Assembly: GCA_024666565.1 (NCBI GenBank)
Contig: CP088295.1
Location: 1,736,001-1,800,000, forward strand
Direction: 5' to 3'
Source: Svornostia abyssi
GTDB lineage: Bacteria > Actinomycetota > Thermoleophilia > Solirubrobacterales > Solirubrobacteraceae
DNA: 64,000 nt
Positions 17,281 through 26,383 of the stretch are shown here, one piece after another; the first letter of the stretch is position 1, and every line of letters starts with the position of its first letter. The position numbers and the translations under genes are program-made. The notes under the pieces are model-generated. The model saw nothing but the letters and a program-made list of their open reading frames with translations, searched no databases and had not been told where the DNA came from.

Positions 17281-17666
17281 GCAGGCACCTGCTCGACACG
17301 AGTGTCCTCATCGCCGCTGACGAGGCGGGCGCGCTCGCGCTGCCGGACACCGCGGCAATCTCGGTCATCTCGCTCGGTGAACTGCGGGCGGGTGTGCTGC
17401 TCGCCCGCGGCGCGGCGGTGGCGGAGGCGCGATCGGCCCGCCTGGACGCCGTGCGGTCGGCGTTCATCGCGCTTCCCGTCGACGACGGTGTGGCCGTCGG
17501 CTACGGCGTGGTGCTCGCCACAGCGCGCGCAGCGCGTCGAACCGCGAAGGCCACGGACCTGCTCATCATCGCCACAGCACTCGTGTCCGAGCGTGTGCTC
17601 CATACGCTGGACGCCGCGCAGGCCGGGTTGGCGGAGGCAGCCGGCGTGCGCGTCGCGCGTCCCTGA
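17277..17666 (+). CDS. VapC-like PIN-domain toxin
   Basis: A 129-residue PIN ribonuclease, expected to cut RNA (often tRNA or rRNA) when free of its antitoxin. The acidic active-site residues are visible: Asp in HLLDTSVLIA at the N-terminus, Glu in ISLGELRAGV about residue 40, and Asp in KATDLLIIATAL about residue 95. It starts with GTG overlapping the antitoxin stop by 4 bases. The length is normal and the domain looks intact, so the module is probably active. Confidence 0.88.
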   Translation: MSRHLLDTSVLIAADEAGALALPDTAAISVISLGELRAGVLLARGAAVAEARSARLDAVRSAFIALPVDDGVAVGYGVVLATARAARRTAKATDLLIIATALVSERVLHTLDAAQAGLAEAAGVRVARP

Positions 17667-17671
17667 AACGA

Positions 17672-17688
17672 CGCGGACCTGATCCGCG
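17672..17688. terminator. Short hairpin between converging genes
   Basis: CGCGGA (17672-17677) pairs with TCCGCG (17683-17688) across a 5-base loop. It occupies the 25-base gap between the toxin stop and the stop of the - strand surface protein. It could be a two-way terminator, though it is short and has no U-tract. Confidence 0.45.
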
Positions 17689-17691
17689 CGG

Positions 17692-20600
17692 TCAGCCGCC
17701 GCCCTTGCGCTGCGCGCGCTCCTTCGCCGCATCGCGCTTTTCGTTGTCCACGGAGGTCTGCAGCACGGTGAACGGCGCCTCCGTGCGCTTGTACCGCGCC
17801 GCCTCGCCGGGCTTGCTCCACTCGTTGTCCTCGCCCTGGGCGCTGACCGTCACGGTGCCGGCGAACTCCGCCTGCACCTTCGCGATGCGCAGCGACTCGT
17901 CGGCCTTCCCCGCCCGGTGGCGCGTGACCTCGCCGTCGGCCTGCCGGACGACGATCCCGTAGGCCTTGGCCTGCTCGGCCTTCTCCCAGGTCACGACGAG
18001 CCCGTTACCCCGGCGCTGGACCTCGACGTCGGTCGGCGGCTTCACGGCGGCCTCGGCCGCGGCCTTGAACTTGGCGACGGTCTGTTCGGGAATCGGGAGG
18101 CCGTTGATCGTCGCGACCGCGACGATCTCGCGCGTGCCGCCCTGCCCGTCGGCGGGCGTGAACTCGATCTCACCCTTGCCGCTCTTGGCCGTGCCGATCT
18201 GCTTGAACACGTCCTGGCCCTTCTCGTAGAAGATGACCTGCTGGTCGCCGCCCTTGGGGCCGAGGTCGTACTTCAGCGTGCGCTTGCCCTCGGCGGCGGA
18301 GACTTCGGCGTCGTACTCGGAGTCGTAGCCCTTGCGGCTCTCGGCGGCCTCGGTGATCTTCGCCGACCCGGGCTCCGGGGTGACGGTGTACGTCCCCGGG
18401 CCGTCGTCGAGGCTGATGAACGTCCGCTTGCCGGTCAGTTCGCGCATCGCGCCGATGTTGTCGCCCGGCGCGTACGTCAGGTTGTCGCCGGTCACGGCGA
18501 GCGTCTTGCCCGAGGGGCCGCGGACCGTCACCTGCGGCGCCGCGGTCTCGCCCGTGAGGCGCAGCTGCTTGACCGCTTCGCCGGCCTGCTTCGTGAAGCT
18601 CAGGACTCCCGCCTGCGCGGCGCGGGCACCGCTCGCCGTTCGAGCCCGCACGTCCGTGATCCAGAACTGGCTGGGCTTGCAGCCGTCGATCGGCCAGATC
18701 CCGATGTACTTGTCGGCGTATCGGTAGCCGCCACCCGGGCTGATGCCCGCCTTGCCGCATGCGGAGAAGCCGCGGCTGCCGACGTTCGCGTTGGCCCCCA
18801 CGCAGACGACGTCGATGCCGAGGCAGGCCTGGCCCTCGCCGCCGAGCTGGAACCGCTTCGTCGCCAGGGACATCTCGCCGGAGACGCCACCGGTGACCGC
18901 CAGCCCGGGCAGGATCAGCCGGACCTGGCCGCCGAAGAAGACGTAGTCGGGGTAGGAGTACATCAGCGCGGCGTTGCCGAAGCCGAGCGTGCCGAACTCG
19001 GGGACCTTCACCCCGACGTCGCCGCCGACGGCGACGGTCGGGCTCGTGAACCGCTTGCCGGCCAGCTGCTTGAACTCACGGCCCGCGTCGCGCTCATTCA
19101 GGACGTAGGGCCTCGACGCGGTGGGGAAGGCGAGGAGCAGCGCGCCCTTCACCGTTGCGACCTCGCCGACGCTGATCTGCCCGCCGCCGCGGACGAGGAA
19201 CGGGTCGAGCTGCAGGGCGAAGTTCACCTCGTCGAGCAGGATCCCGGGGAACAGGACGGGCTTGGGGATCGGCCCGCCGAACTGCAGGGCGCCGCCGGCG
19301 TGCTTGAAGCTGCCGTTACAGAATCCGACGCCGTTCTGGCTCGGGGGCGCCGTCAGCCGGAACCCGGCCTCGCCCGACTTGCCGCCGCTGATGAAGACGT
19401 TGCCACGCGCCTTCCATTCCTTGCGGGTGCACGAGGTCCCCGGGTTCGTGTCACCGTCGATCCCACCGGCCAGGCGGTACTCGAAGCTGAGGTCGGTGAA
19501 GCGCACGGCGCCGATGTAGGCCTCGGGCACGGTGATCTTGAGCTGGTCGAGGACCGGGTCGTTGTCGTTGTCGGCGCGCAGCGACGTGCTGGCGCTCGGC
19601 GGGTTGCCGCCGAACAGGCTGAACGTCGGCGGCAGCCTCAGGCTGATCGCGCCCTCTGACCAGCGCTTGCCGTCGGTCGCCCCGATCGACAGCGAGATCG
19701 CACCGTCGATCTTGAACCCGGCGATGTCCGGGATGCCCGTGTTGCCGTCGAAGGTGAACAGCGGCGCCCGGCCGGTCGGGAAGTCCTTGGCGCGCTGGCC
19801 GAACGCGATGGCCTTGACCTGGTCGACGAGGTTGAGGTCCAGCGCCCCGGTCTTGACGGTGATGCCGTTCCAGATCATCACCGCGTCGGCCGCAAGCAGG
19901 CGCTCGGCCGCGGGAAGGAGGACGATGCTCTTGCCGTTGCGAGGCCGGATCGTGATGCCGTTGAGCTTGATCGCCTGTCGGGAGACGTAGAACTCCTGCG
20001 GCTTCTTGAACATCGCCTTCGCGTCGGCGCACCTCGACCGCGGCACCTCGCCCAGGTCCGCCTTCCGGCAGATGGCGTTGACGACCGCCGGCACCGAGTA
20101 CTGCTCATCGAAGTAGTGGGCCTGGCCGAGGGCGCGCTCGGCGGCCGGGACATCCGCCGCGTCCTCGGTCCGGACGAAGCAGCCGCGCGCTTCGACGAGC
20201 CGGAAGACGACGGTCGTCCCGTCGATGCACGGGCGGTTGGCGAGGACGGATGTCGCCGCGGAGATCTCGGGGGGACCGCTGGTGAGCACGGCGGGGAGCT
20301 GCTTGAGCACCGGGCTGGAGATCAGCTTCGATGGGGTGAACGTCACGTTCTGGACCTTCGTGTCCGTCGTTCCGCCCGCGCCCGTGACGATGAGCTTCAC
20401 CGGCAGCGTCTTGTTCCCGGGGAACGTGAGGCGCACCGTCGAGTCGCGTGGCGGCGAGGTGAGGTCGATCTTGCCGTCCGAATCGAAGTCCCACTGCAGC
20501 CGGGTCGCCCCGGTCGTCGCGCCGGCGTTCAGGACGACCGGTGAGAACGCGGAACCGCGGGACGGCGCGCTGAACGACGCCAGTGGCCGGGGCGGCGGCG

Positions 20601-21465
20601 GAGGTGACGGCACCGGGTCCGCCGTCGGCGTCACCGGCGTGACCGGCGGATCGGCCGTCGGCGCCGGGAGGACCCGCGGGTCGGGCCCGGGCGAGTTCTG
20701 CAGCCATGCCATCTCGCCGGCGTTGAGCGCGCGCGGGTAGACGCGCATCTCGTCGAGCGTGCCGGTGTACTGAAAGCCGGGGAGCGAGCACGCGCCGTCC
20801 GGGTACCGGCCGACCCCGAGGCGCTTCTCGCCCGTGTAGCGGAAGTGGTCGATGACGGAACTCGGCGCGGAGACCTCCGAGACCGCCCGCCCGTCGAGGT
20901 AGAGCGTCAGGCGACGGGCGATCTCGTCGAACGTCATGCCGACGGCGTGCCACTGGCCGTCCCACACGTCCGATGGAGCGAGCTGCGTCGTGGCGGCGAT
21001 GGAGCGGGTGCCGGCGACGTCGACCGTCACGTACGCCTGGAGGCCCCCGGATGAGCCGGTGTAGATCGCGTACGCGCTGTCCGAGCAGCCGAGGGCGGCC
21101 TTGCCGACGATCGTCCGAAACGGTCCCGGCGTTCCGCTGCGCCGCACCCACGCGAGGGTCGTGACCGACGTGGGGCGCAGCAGGTCCTCGCGCGCCCCGA
21201 CGAGGAACCCGTGGCCCGCCGAGGCCAGCTGCAGCCCGTTGCCGAACCGGCCCGTGGTGATCGTGCCGCCGACATCGGTGCCCGTGTTGCCGGTCCCGGA
21301 GGCGTCCGGCGTGGTGCCGGCGGTGGCGCCGTCGAGATGCCAGGTGCCCACCGAGGCGGCGTCGCCGCGCGCCCCGGCAGCGAAGACGAGCGCCCAGACC
21401 AGCACCAGGACGACGGGCGTGGCGCGCGTTGCCGCTGCAAGCACAGCGGCACGAAATTGGCGCAT
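17692..21465 (-). CDS. Large secreted protein: LamG, PKD and fibronectin III domains
   Basis: A 1257-residue exported protein. Residues 1-34 form a signal peptide (VVLVLVWALVFAAGARG). A LamG/concanavalin-like domain spans about 38-255 (TLAWVRRSG, HAVGMTFD, TLYLDGRAV, GTLDEMRVYPRALNAGEM). A Pro linker and a PKD domain follow, about 290-380 (LQWDFDSDGKIDLTSPP). A long middle of about 600 residues, with paired cysteines and repeated beta-strand blocks, has no family I can name. Near the C-terminus, 1140-1230 looks like fibronectin III (PPTDVEVQRRGNGLVVTWEKAEQAKAYGIVV). No wall anchor or membrane span is visible. A carbohydrate-binding or adhesive role is inferred. Confidence 0.8.
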   Translation of the reverse strand: MRQFRAAVLAAATRATPVVLVLVWALVFAAGARGDAASVGTWHLDGATAGTTPDASGTGNTGTDVGGTITTGRFGNGLQLASAGHGFLVGAREDLLRPTSVTTLAWVRRSGTPGPFRTIVGKAALGCSDSAYAIYTGSSGGLQAYVTVDVAGTRSIAATTQLAPSDVWDGQWHAVGMTFDEIARRLTLYLDGRAVSEVSAPSSVIDHFRYTGEKRLGVGRYPDGACSLPGFQYTGTLDEMRVYPRALNAGEMAWLQNSPGPDPRVLPAPTADPPVTPVTPTADPVPSPPPPPRPLASFSAPSRGSAFSPVVLNAGATTGATRLQWDFDSDGKIDLTSPPRDSTVRLTFPGNKTLPVKLIVTGAGGTTDTKVQNVTFTPSKLISSPVLKQLPAVLTSGPPEISAATSVLANRPCIDGTTVVFRLVEARGCFVRTEDAADVPAAERALGQAHYFDEQYSVPAVVNAICRKADLGEVPRSRCADAKAMFKKPQEFYVSRQAIKLNGITIRPRNGKSIVLLPAAERLLAADAVMIWNGITVKTGALDLNLVDQVKAIAFGQRAKDFPTGRAPLFTFDGNTGIPDIAGFKIDGAISLSIGATDGKRWSEGAISLRLPPTFSLFGGNPPSASTSLRADNDNDPVLDQLKITVPEAYIGAVRFTDLSFEYRLAGGIDGDTNPGTSCTRKEWKARGNVFISGGKSGEAGFRLTAPPSQNGVGFCNGSFKHAGGALQFGGPIPKPVLFPGILLDEVNFALQLDPFLVRGGGQISVGEVATVKGALLLAFPTASRPYVLNERDAGREFKQLAGKRFTSPTVAVGGDVGVKVPEFGTLGFGNAALMYSYPDYVFFGGQVRLILPGLAVTGGVSGEMSLATKRFQLGGEGQACLGIDVVCVGANANVGSRGFSACGKAGISPGGGYRYADKYIGIWPIDGCKPSQFWITDVRARTASGARAAQAGVLSFTKQAGEAVKQLRLTGETAAPQVTVRGPSGKTLAVTGDNLTYAPGDNIGAMRELTGKRTFISLDDGPGTYTVTPEPGSAKITEAAESRKGYDSEYDAEVSAAEGKRTLKYDLGPKGGDQQVIFYEKGQDVFKQIGTAKSGKGEIEFTPADGQGGTREIVAVATINGLPIPEQTVAKFKAAAEAAVKPPTDVEVQRRGNGLVVTWEKAEQAKAYGIVVRQADGEVTRHRAGKADESLRIAKVQAEFAGTVTVSAQGEDNEWSKPGEAARYKRTEAPFTVLQTSVDNEKRDAAKERAQRKGGG

Positions 21466-21537
21466 TGGTCCAACCTAACACCGGATGCAAGCGCCCTACG
21501 TCAGGGTGCGTACTCGCAGCGTTGGCCGGAGAACGAC

Positions 21538-21563
21538 GACGGCCCGCCGAATGGCGGGCCGTC
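21538..21563 (-). terminator. Terminator of the cold-shock gene
   Basis: GACGGCCCGCC (21538-21548) and GGCGGGCCGTC (21553-21563) make a perfect 11-bp stem with a 4-base loop, 25 bases past the stop of the - strand cold-shock gene. On that strand it is followed by GTCGTTCTC, a weak T-rich end. Confidence 0.75.
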
Positions 21564-21587
21564 GGTCCTGCGAAGAACTGAGTGGGT

Positions 21588-21791
21588 CTAGATGACCTGG
21601 ACGTTCTCAGCGTTCGGGCCCTTGGGGCCCTGCGCGGCGTCGTACGACACCTTCGCGCCCTCGGCCAGCGTCTTGAAGCCGCTGCCGCCGATGGCGGTGT
21701 GGTGCACGAACAGGTCCTTGCCCTGGTCGTCGGGCGTGATGAACCCGAAGCCCTTGTCGTCGCTGAACCACTTGACGGTTCCTGTTGCCAT
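21588..21791 (-). CDS. Cold-shock domain protein, CspA family
   Basis: A 67-residue single cold-shock domain, an RNA chaperone that binds single-stranded nucleic acid. RNP1 is KGFGFI and RNP2 is DLFVHH, and the protein starts [20 protein letters not shown] as in the family. GGAGGGA lies 6 bases before the ATG on the - strand. The 135 bases upstream (21792-21926) have no gene and would carry a 5' leader, common in cold-shock genes. I see no clear stem there. Confidence 0.95.
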   Translation of the reverse strand: MATGTVKWFSDDKGFGFITPDDQGKDLFVHHTAIGGSGFKTLAEGAKVSYDAAQGPKGPNAENVQVI

Positions 21792-21926
21792 GATGAGTCC
21801 CTCCGTGGGATGTATGTGCGCTACGTGACGCGGAGGGTGCTGAGAGGCAACAACTGCGGGACGCTGGCACTGCTTGTGGACTCGCCTTCTGCGAATCCTT
21901 GAGCTACCAGCGTAGCGGGCTCGGGC

Positions 21927-24074
21927 CTACGGCACCAGCGCCGGGCCGCGGGCGGCCGGTGCGGCGACCCCGTTGAGCTCCGCCGCGGCGGCCACGACAT
22001 CGCCTCGTTCGACGAAGTCGACGGCCAGCAGATGGGGCCACCGGCCACGTTCTCGGGCGCAGCGCCGCGCACGGGAGACGAGCACGTCCTGGTCGTTGAC
22101 GACATCGGCGTTGCGCGGGTTGGGCGGGTACGTCTCGACCCAGTGGTTGAGCAGGAGGAGCGGCGCGTCGTCCGGGCCGCGGTTCGGCTGACAGCTCGCG
22201 GTCGCCTTGACCTCGGCCGGCGACCCGAACGAGAACGGCGTCTCCTGCGTGACGTCGTAGCCACGGTGGTACCACGTGCCCGTCTCGCCCTTCTCCTCGG
22301 CGGCCACCCAGAGACGCTTGCCTGAGCGGAGCATCTCGCGCAGCGTCGGGAACGGTTGCCCCGACCCGGGCTGGAAGTCGTTGGCGTACTCCGCGAGGCC
22401 CGACTCCTCGAACGCGCGCTTGATGTCCTGCGTCGGGGCGGCGTCCTCGATCATCATCGAGAGCACCTCGTTCGGATTGCGGTCGAGCCACTCGCGAATC
22501 GACGTCAGGAACGGGACGCCCTCCACCGCGCCGAGCTCGCAGACGATGTGGCAGAAGTACAGCTCCTTGTCGCCTTCGATCGGGCCGAACGCCGCCCGGC
22601 CCGCCAACCGCTGCACGGCGGCCAGGCCCTCGGCGCCGAGCCGGGCTTCGACGATCTCGACCGCTTTCGGCGCGAGGTCCGTCCGGACGACGCCCTCGCG
22701 GTTGCGCTGCCCGAGGTAGGCGTCGACCAGCAGGCCCCGGACGCCCCGGTCGAGCTGGCGGATGGTGCCGAGCCCGTGGTTGGCGTTGACGAACCCGTCC
22801 TGGGCGGTGCTCATCGCGTTGTGCGACGTGGGGAGGGTCACCCGGTCGAACCGGCGCTCGCAGAGCTGCGGGCTGCCGTTGCAGCCGCGCGACGCGGCTG
22901 CCGCGACCTTCGGTTCGTCGGAGGAACGTCCCACGACGACCAGCGCCATCAGCATGGCGGTGCCTCCGACGAGCGCGACCGCGCCGAGGGCCCACGGCAG
23001 CGCCGCGCGTCGCAGCTCGCGCGGGGTCGGCTTCTCGACCTCCGCAGCGGGCGGCGGACCGACGATGAGCCCGAGCAGCGTCACGACGCCGGCGAACACG
23101 AAGTACGCGCCGGCCACGGTCGCTGCGAGCCGGACGGCGCCCGCCGGGTCGGCGATGATGAGCGCGCCGAACCCGATGAGCAGGAGCGCCCCGATGACCT
23201 CGCCGGCGAGCGACCGCCGCGGGCGCCTGATGCGGGACCACAGCAGGCGCGGCACGTCTGCGGGATCGACCCCTTCGGTCAGGCTCATCGCGGACGCCGC
23301 GATGATCGCCCCGGTCAGGGCGACGACGATGCACCACAGGGTGAAGCTCCCGGTGAACGCGTCGAGCACGCCCAGGGCGACGTCGCGTCCGTCGCCTTCG
23401 AAGCCCGTGAGGATCAACCCGCGGAACACGACGCTCAGGGTGAGGGCGGCGATCCCCACGAGGAAGATGGCCAGCCCGATCTCCCCGGCGGCCCGCCGCC
23501 GCCCGGGTGTCAGCCACTGCGCGCCCGTGAACGCGAGCAGCGCGAGGATGGGTAGGACGATCGCGAGGATGCGCACGTCCTCCGCGACGCGGGCCACCTG
23601 CGTCGCGATGCTGCGGTCGGCGATCGGCACGATGATCGCCTGGCTGCGTTCGAGCTTCTCGGCGAGCGCCGGGTCGCGTGTCCGCAGCAGCTCCCCGGCG
23701 ATGATGCCGAGGTTCGCCAGGTCCACCACCAGCGAACCGCGTTCGCGGCTGACGAACGCGTTGTGGGTCTGGACCGCCGCGGCGCGGATGATCGTCCGGG
23801 CGGCACTCGTCTCCAGGAACGCCTCGAGCCCGGACGTCAGCAGCGGCGCGGCGGAGACCACCCGCGGGTCGGCGAGCTGGAGTTCCTGCGTGACCTTCTC
23901 GGCAAGCACCGTGCGCACGGCGTCGTTCTGCACTGCGGAGGCGGCGTTGTCCGCGAAGCCGTCTGCCTCGAACACGTTGCGGTCGAGGTACGCGAACGGG
24001 AGCGCGAACAGCAGGCACAGCGCGCCGAACACCACGAGGGCGCGGGCGAGCCGGCGGCGCGTGCGATCGGTCAT
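21927..24074 (-). CDS. Membrane protein with C-terminal PI-PLC-like domain
   Basis: A 715-residue protein. Residues 12-30 form a transmembrane helix, followed by an outside helical domain (about 35-165). Several more spans follow, about 168-188, 200-220, 243-262, 292-308, 318-338 and 358-381. From about 398 a PLC-like phosphodiesterase domain begins. The two catalytic histidines of bacterial PI-PLC have candidates at His418 (TLPTSHNAMS) and His509 (YFCHIVCELG), with LLVDAYLG and LSMMIEDA as barrel strands. It may cleave a glycero- or inositol-phospholipid or a lipoglycan outside the membrane. The fusion with an N-terminal polytopic half is unusual. The start is 30 bases from the upstream enoyl-CoA hydratase end. 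Confidence 0.75.
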   Translation of the reverse strand: MTDRTRRRLARALVVFGALCLLFALPFAYLDRNVFEADGFADNAASAVQNDAVRTVLAEKVTQELQLADPRVVSAAPLLTSGLEAFLETSAARTIIRAAAVQTHNAFVSRERGSLVVDLANLGIIAGELLRTRDPALAEKLERSQAIIVPIADRSIATQVARVAEDVRILAIVLPILALLAFTGAQWLTPGRRRAAGEIGLAIFLVGIAALTLSVVFRGLILTGFEGDGRDVALGVLDAFTGSFTLWCIVVALTGAIIAASAMSLTEGVDPADVPRLLWSRIRRPRRSLAGEVIGALLLIGFGALIIADPAGAVRLAATVAGAYFVFAGVVTLLGLIVGPPPAAEVEKPTPRELRRAALPWALGAVALVGGTAMLMALVVVGRSSDEPKVAAAASRGCNGSPQLCERRFDRVTLPTSHNAMSTAQDGFVNANHGLGTIRQLDRGVRGLLVDAYLGQRNREGVVRTDLAPKAVEIVEARLGAEGLAAVQRLAGRAAFGPIEGDKELYFCHIVCELGAVEGVPFLTSIREWLDRNPNEVLSMMIEDAAPTQDIKRAFEESGLAEYANDFQPGSGQPFPTLREMLRSGKRLWVAAEEKGETGTWYHRGYDVTQETPFSFGSPAEVKATASCQPNRGPDDAPLLLLNHWVETYPPNPRNADVVNDQDVLVSRARRCARERGRWPHLLAVDFVERGDVVAAAAELNGVAAPAARGPALVP

Positions 24075-24104
24075 GGCCGCGGGAGCGTAGTCCGCGCGCC
24101 GTCG

Positions 24105-24870
24105 CTACACGCCGGCGCCGGCGCCGCCGCGACCCTCGCCGCCCGGCGAACCGCTGCGCGCCCTGCAGGCCCACCGAGGCGACCGCGGCGCCGTGGCGCC
24201 ACTCCACCGCCAAGCCCGCCTCGAGCGGCAGACCGAAGCCCTCCAGCGCGGCGGCGCGGTCGGCGAGCATGGTCTCCTGCGGGAACGCGGCGAGACCCTC
24301 GGCCATCTCCAGCGCGCGGGCCAGTGTGCCGCCCGACTCGACGACTTCGGTGACCAAGCCCATCGTGTGCGCCTCGTCCGCTTCGACGATCCGGCCGGTG
24401 AGGATGAGGTCGAGCGCGCGGCCCATGCCGACGATCCGCGGCAGCCGCTGCGTGCCACCGTCGATGAGCGGCACGCCCCAGCGGCGCTCGGTGCACCCGA
24501 ACTTCGCGTCGTCCGCGGCGATGCGCAGGTCGCACCACAGTGCGAGCTCCAGCCCGCCCGCGACCGCCCAGCCCTCGACCGCGGCGATCGTCGGCTTCGG
24601 AGACGACAACCGGGTGAACCCGAGCGGCCCGCCCTCCGACGGCGACGTGAGCCCCAGCGACATGAGGTCCTTCAGGTCCGCGCCCGCGCAGAAGGTGCCG
24701 CCGTCGCCCGTCAGCACGAGCACGCGCGCGTCGTCGTCGGCGACGAACGCGTCGAACCCCTCACGCAGCGCGGCCGACGTGGCCCCGTCGACGGCGTTGC
24801 GCCGCGCCGGCCTGTCGATCGTCAGCACCGCAGCGGCACCGACCCGTTCGTAGCGCACCTCGTCACTCAT
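24105..24870 (-). CDS. Enoyl-CoA hydratase/isomerase, frameshift near the C-terminus
   Basis: A crotonase-fold protein of about 254 residues. The CoA and oxyanion loops are GTFCAGADLKDL and EGWAVAGGLELALWCDLRIA, with the trimer strand RRWGVPLIDGGTQRLPRIVG. The family C-terminus (RFAGGEGRGGA before the stop) is reached only if one G in the GCCGGGCGGCG stretch near 24130 is dropped; it then ends at 24105. Uncorrected, the frame stays open antisense through the PLC gene for over 2 kb. The start overlaps the TetR stop in ATGA. It is the last gene of the operon that begins at 27990. Confidence 0.75.
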
Positions 24871-25487
24871 CCGGTCTCCTCCTGATCCGAACGCGCCGCG
24901 CCCAGGGCACGACGCACGAAGATTCGCAGCGCGCGCACGATCTCCTGCGCATCCGGCGCGGCCCCACTCAACGGCGAGGTGGGGCCGACGAGCGCCTCGC
25001 CCACGCCGCCGACGATGGCGGCCGCCGTCAGGTCGGCGTCCTGCGGAGGCAGAGAGCCGTCCTCGATCCCGGCGCGGACCAGCGTCGCGAGCAGCTCGCG
25101 GTACGCCTCGCGGTAGGCCAGGCGCTCGGCGTCGACGAGCGGGTCGACCGGCTCGGCGATGAGTGCCCACGCCAGACGCGGTGTGTGCAGCGCGCGGCCC
25201 GCGAACGTCGCGATGACCTCCTCGGCGCGGGCCGTGGCGGTGGCCGACGGCCCGGGGTCGGCCGCGCGCATCGCCTCGACCTCCCCGGAGCAGACGGTCC
25301 GGAACAGCTCGGCGAACAGCTCGCCCTTGCTCGGGAAGTGGCGGTACAGCGTGCCGGCGGCGACGCCCGCGCGGTCGGCGATGGCCACGACCGACGCCGC
25401 GCCGTATCCGCCCTCGCGGGTGATCTCCAGGGCGGCGGCGAGGAGTCGGTCCCGGGTCCCCGTGGGAGTCTCGAGCACGTCGCTCAT
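24867..25487 (-). CDS. TetR/AcrR family regulator
   Basis: A 206-residue repressor. The helix-turn-helix is clear in AALEITREGGYGAASVVAIADRAGVAAGTLYRHFPSKGELFAELF (about 16-60). The C-terminal domain includes RLAWALIAEPVDPLVDAERLAYREAYRELL, a pattern seen in acyl-CoA-responsive TetR proteins. It lies third in the operon acyl-CoA dehydrogenase, hydratase, TetR, hydratase, overlapping both neighbours by 4 bases. The two palindromes at 28011-28049 before the first gene are its most likely operators. Acyl-CoA as ligand is inferred. Confidence 0.85.
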   Translation of the reverse strand: MSDVLETPTGTRDRLLAAALEITREGGYGAASVVAIADRAGVAAGTLYRHFPSKGELFAELFRTVCSGEVEAMRAADPGPSATATARAEEVIATFAGRALHTPRLAWALIAEPVDPLVDAERLAYREAYRELLATLVRAGIEDGSLPPQDADLTAAAIVGGVGEALVGPTSPLSGAAPDAQEIVRALRIFVRRALGAARSDQEETG

Positions 25488-26383
25488 CCCTTGAACGTGG
25501 ACATGCCCGCGTCGCCGAACGGCTCGTCGCGCTCGCGCACCGCGGTGCGGAACCCGGCCGTCGCGGCGCGCTGCTGGAACGCGTACCCCTCCGGCGTGTG
25601 GCGGGTGATGCCGTCGAACACCGTGCCGAGCAGCTGCGTCGCGTGCAGCCCCTGCGCGTGGACCGTCTGGTTGACGAGCAGCTTCATCATCGCCAGCTGG
25701 TTCAGCGGCATCTGCGCGATCCGCTCGACGAGGACTTCGGTGCGCTCGTCGAGCTCCTCGGCGGGCGGCGCCTCGATCGCCAGGCCCCACTCCAGCGCCT
25801 CGGCGCCGCTCAGGCAGTCGCCGGTGAACAGCAGCCGCTTCGCGCGCTGCGGGCCGAGCCGGTGTGCCCAGAGCATCGTGGTCGGCGAGCCCCACACCCG
25901 GGCGGGCGGGTAGCCGATCTTCGCGTCGTCGGCGATCACGAGCAGGTCGCTGCACAGCGCGAGGTCCGTGCCGCCCGCCACGCAGAAGCCGTGGACCTTG
26001 CAGACCACCGGCGTCTGGCACTCGAACAGCGTCATGAACGCGCGGACGTTGCGGCGCATCATCGCGTGGTCGACCATCGGGTCCCACGTCTGGCGCGGGT
26101 CGTGGTTCGCGGCCATGACCAACGGGTCGAGCGGGGTGCCATCGCCGGGGATGCCGTCAGGCGCGCCCATCCCTTCGGCGCTGTCGACGAGGTCGTACCC
26201 GCCGCAGAACCCCGTGCCGCGCCCGCTCAGGAGCATCACGTGGACACCGGGATCGAGGTCCGCGCGCTCCACCAACTCGGCCAGCTCGTCGATGAGCTGG
26301 CGCGTCAGGCCGTTCCCGCGGTCGGGGCGGTTGAGCGTGAGCCGCGCGACCCGCCCGTCGACCTCGTAGTCGATGACGCCCAC
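25484..26383 (-). CDS. Enoyl-CoA hydratase/isomerase family protein
   Basis: A 299-residue crotonase-fold enzyme. Motifs are MLLSGRGTGFCGGYDL, VVCKVHGFCVAGGTDLALCSDLLVIADDAKIGYPPARVWG and LLFTGDCLSGAEALEWGLA. The insertion of about 40 residues after the first CoA loop (GMGAPDGIPGDGTPLDPL…) is longer than in typical hydratases and is seen in a branch of actinobacterial crotonases. The GTG start at 26383 shares one base with the stop of the upstream acyl-CoA dehydrogenase (TAGTG); the TetR gene downstream overlaps by 4. A role in beta-oxidation of an unidentified acyl-CoA is likely. Confidence 0.85.
   Translation of the reverse strand: MGVIDYEVDGRVARLTLNRPDRGNGLTRQLIDELAELVERADLDPGVHVMLLSGRGTGFCGGYDLVDSAEGMGAPDGIPGDGTPLDPLVMAANHDPRQTWDPMVDHAMMRRNVRAFMTLFECQTPVVCKVHGFCVAGGTDLALCSDLLVIADDAKIGYPPARVWGSPTTMLWAHRLGPQRAKRLLFTGDCLSGAEALEWGLAIEAPPAEELDERTEVLVERIAQMPLNQLAMMKLLVNQTVHAQGLHATQLLGTVFDGITRHTPEGYAFQQRAATAGFRTAVRERDEPFGDAGMSTFKG

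Noticed and set aside
21904..25170. A 1088-codon open frame on the - strand spanning the hydratase and the PLC gene
   Set aside because: Only its hydratase part looks like protein. The rest is arginine-rich antisense of the PLC gene, caused by a one-base frameshift plus high GC content, which leaves few stops.
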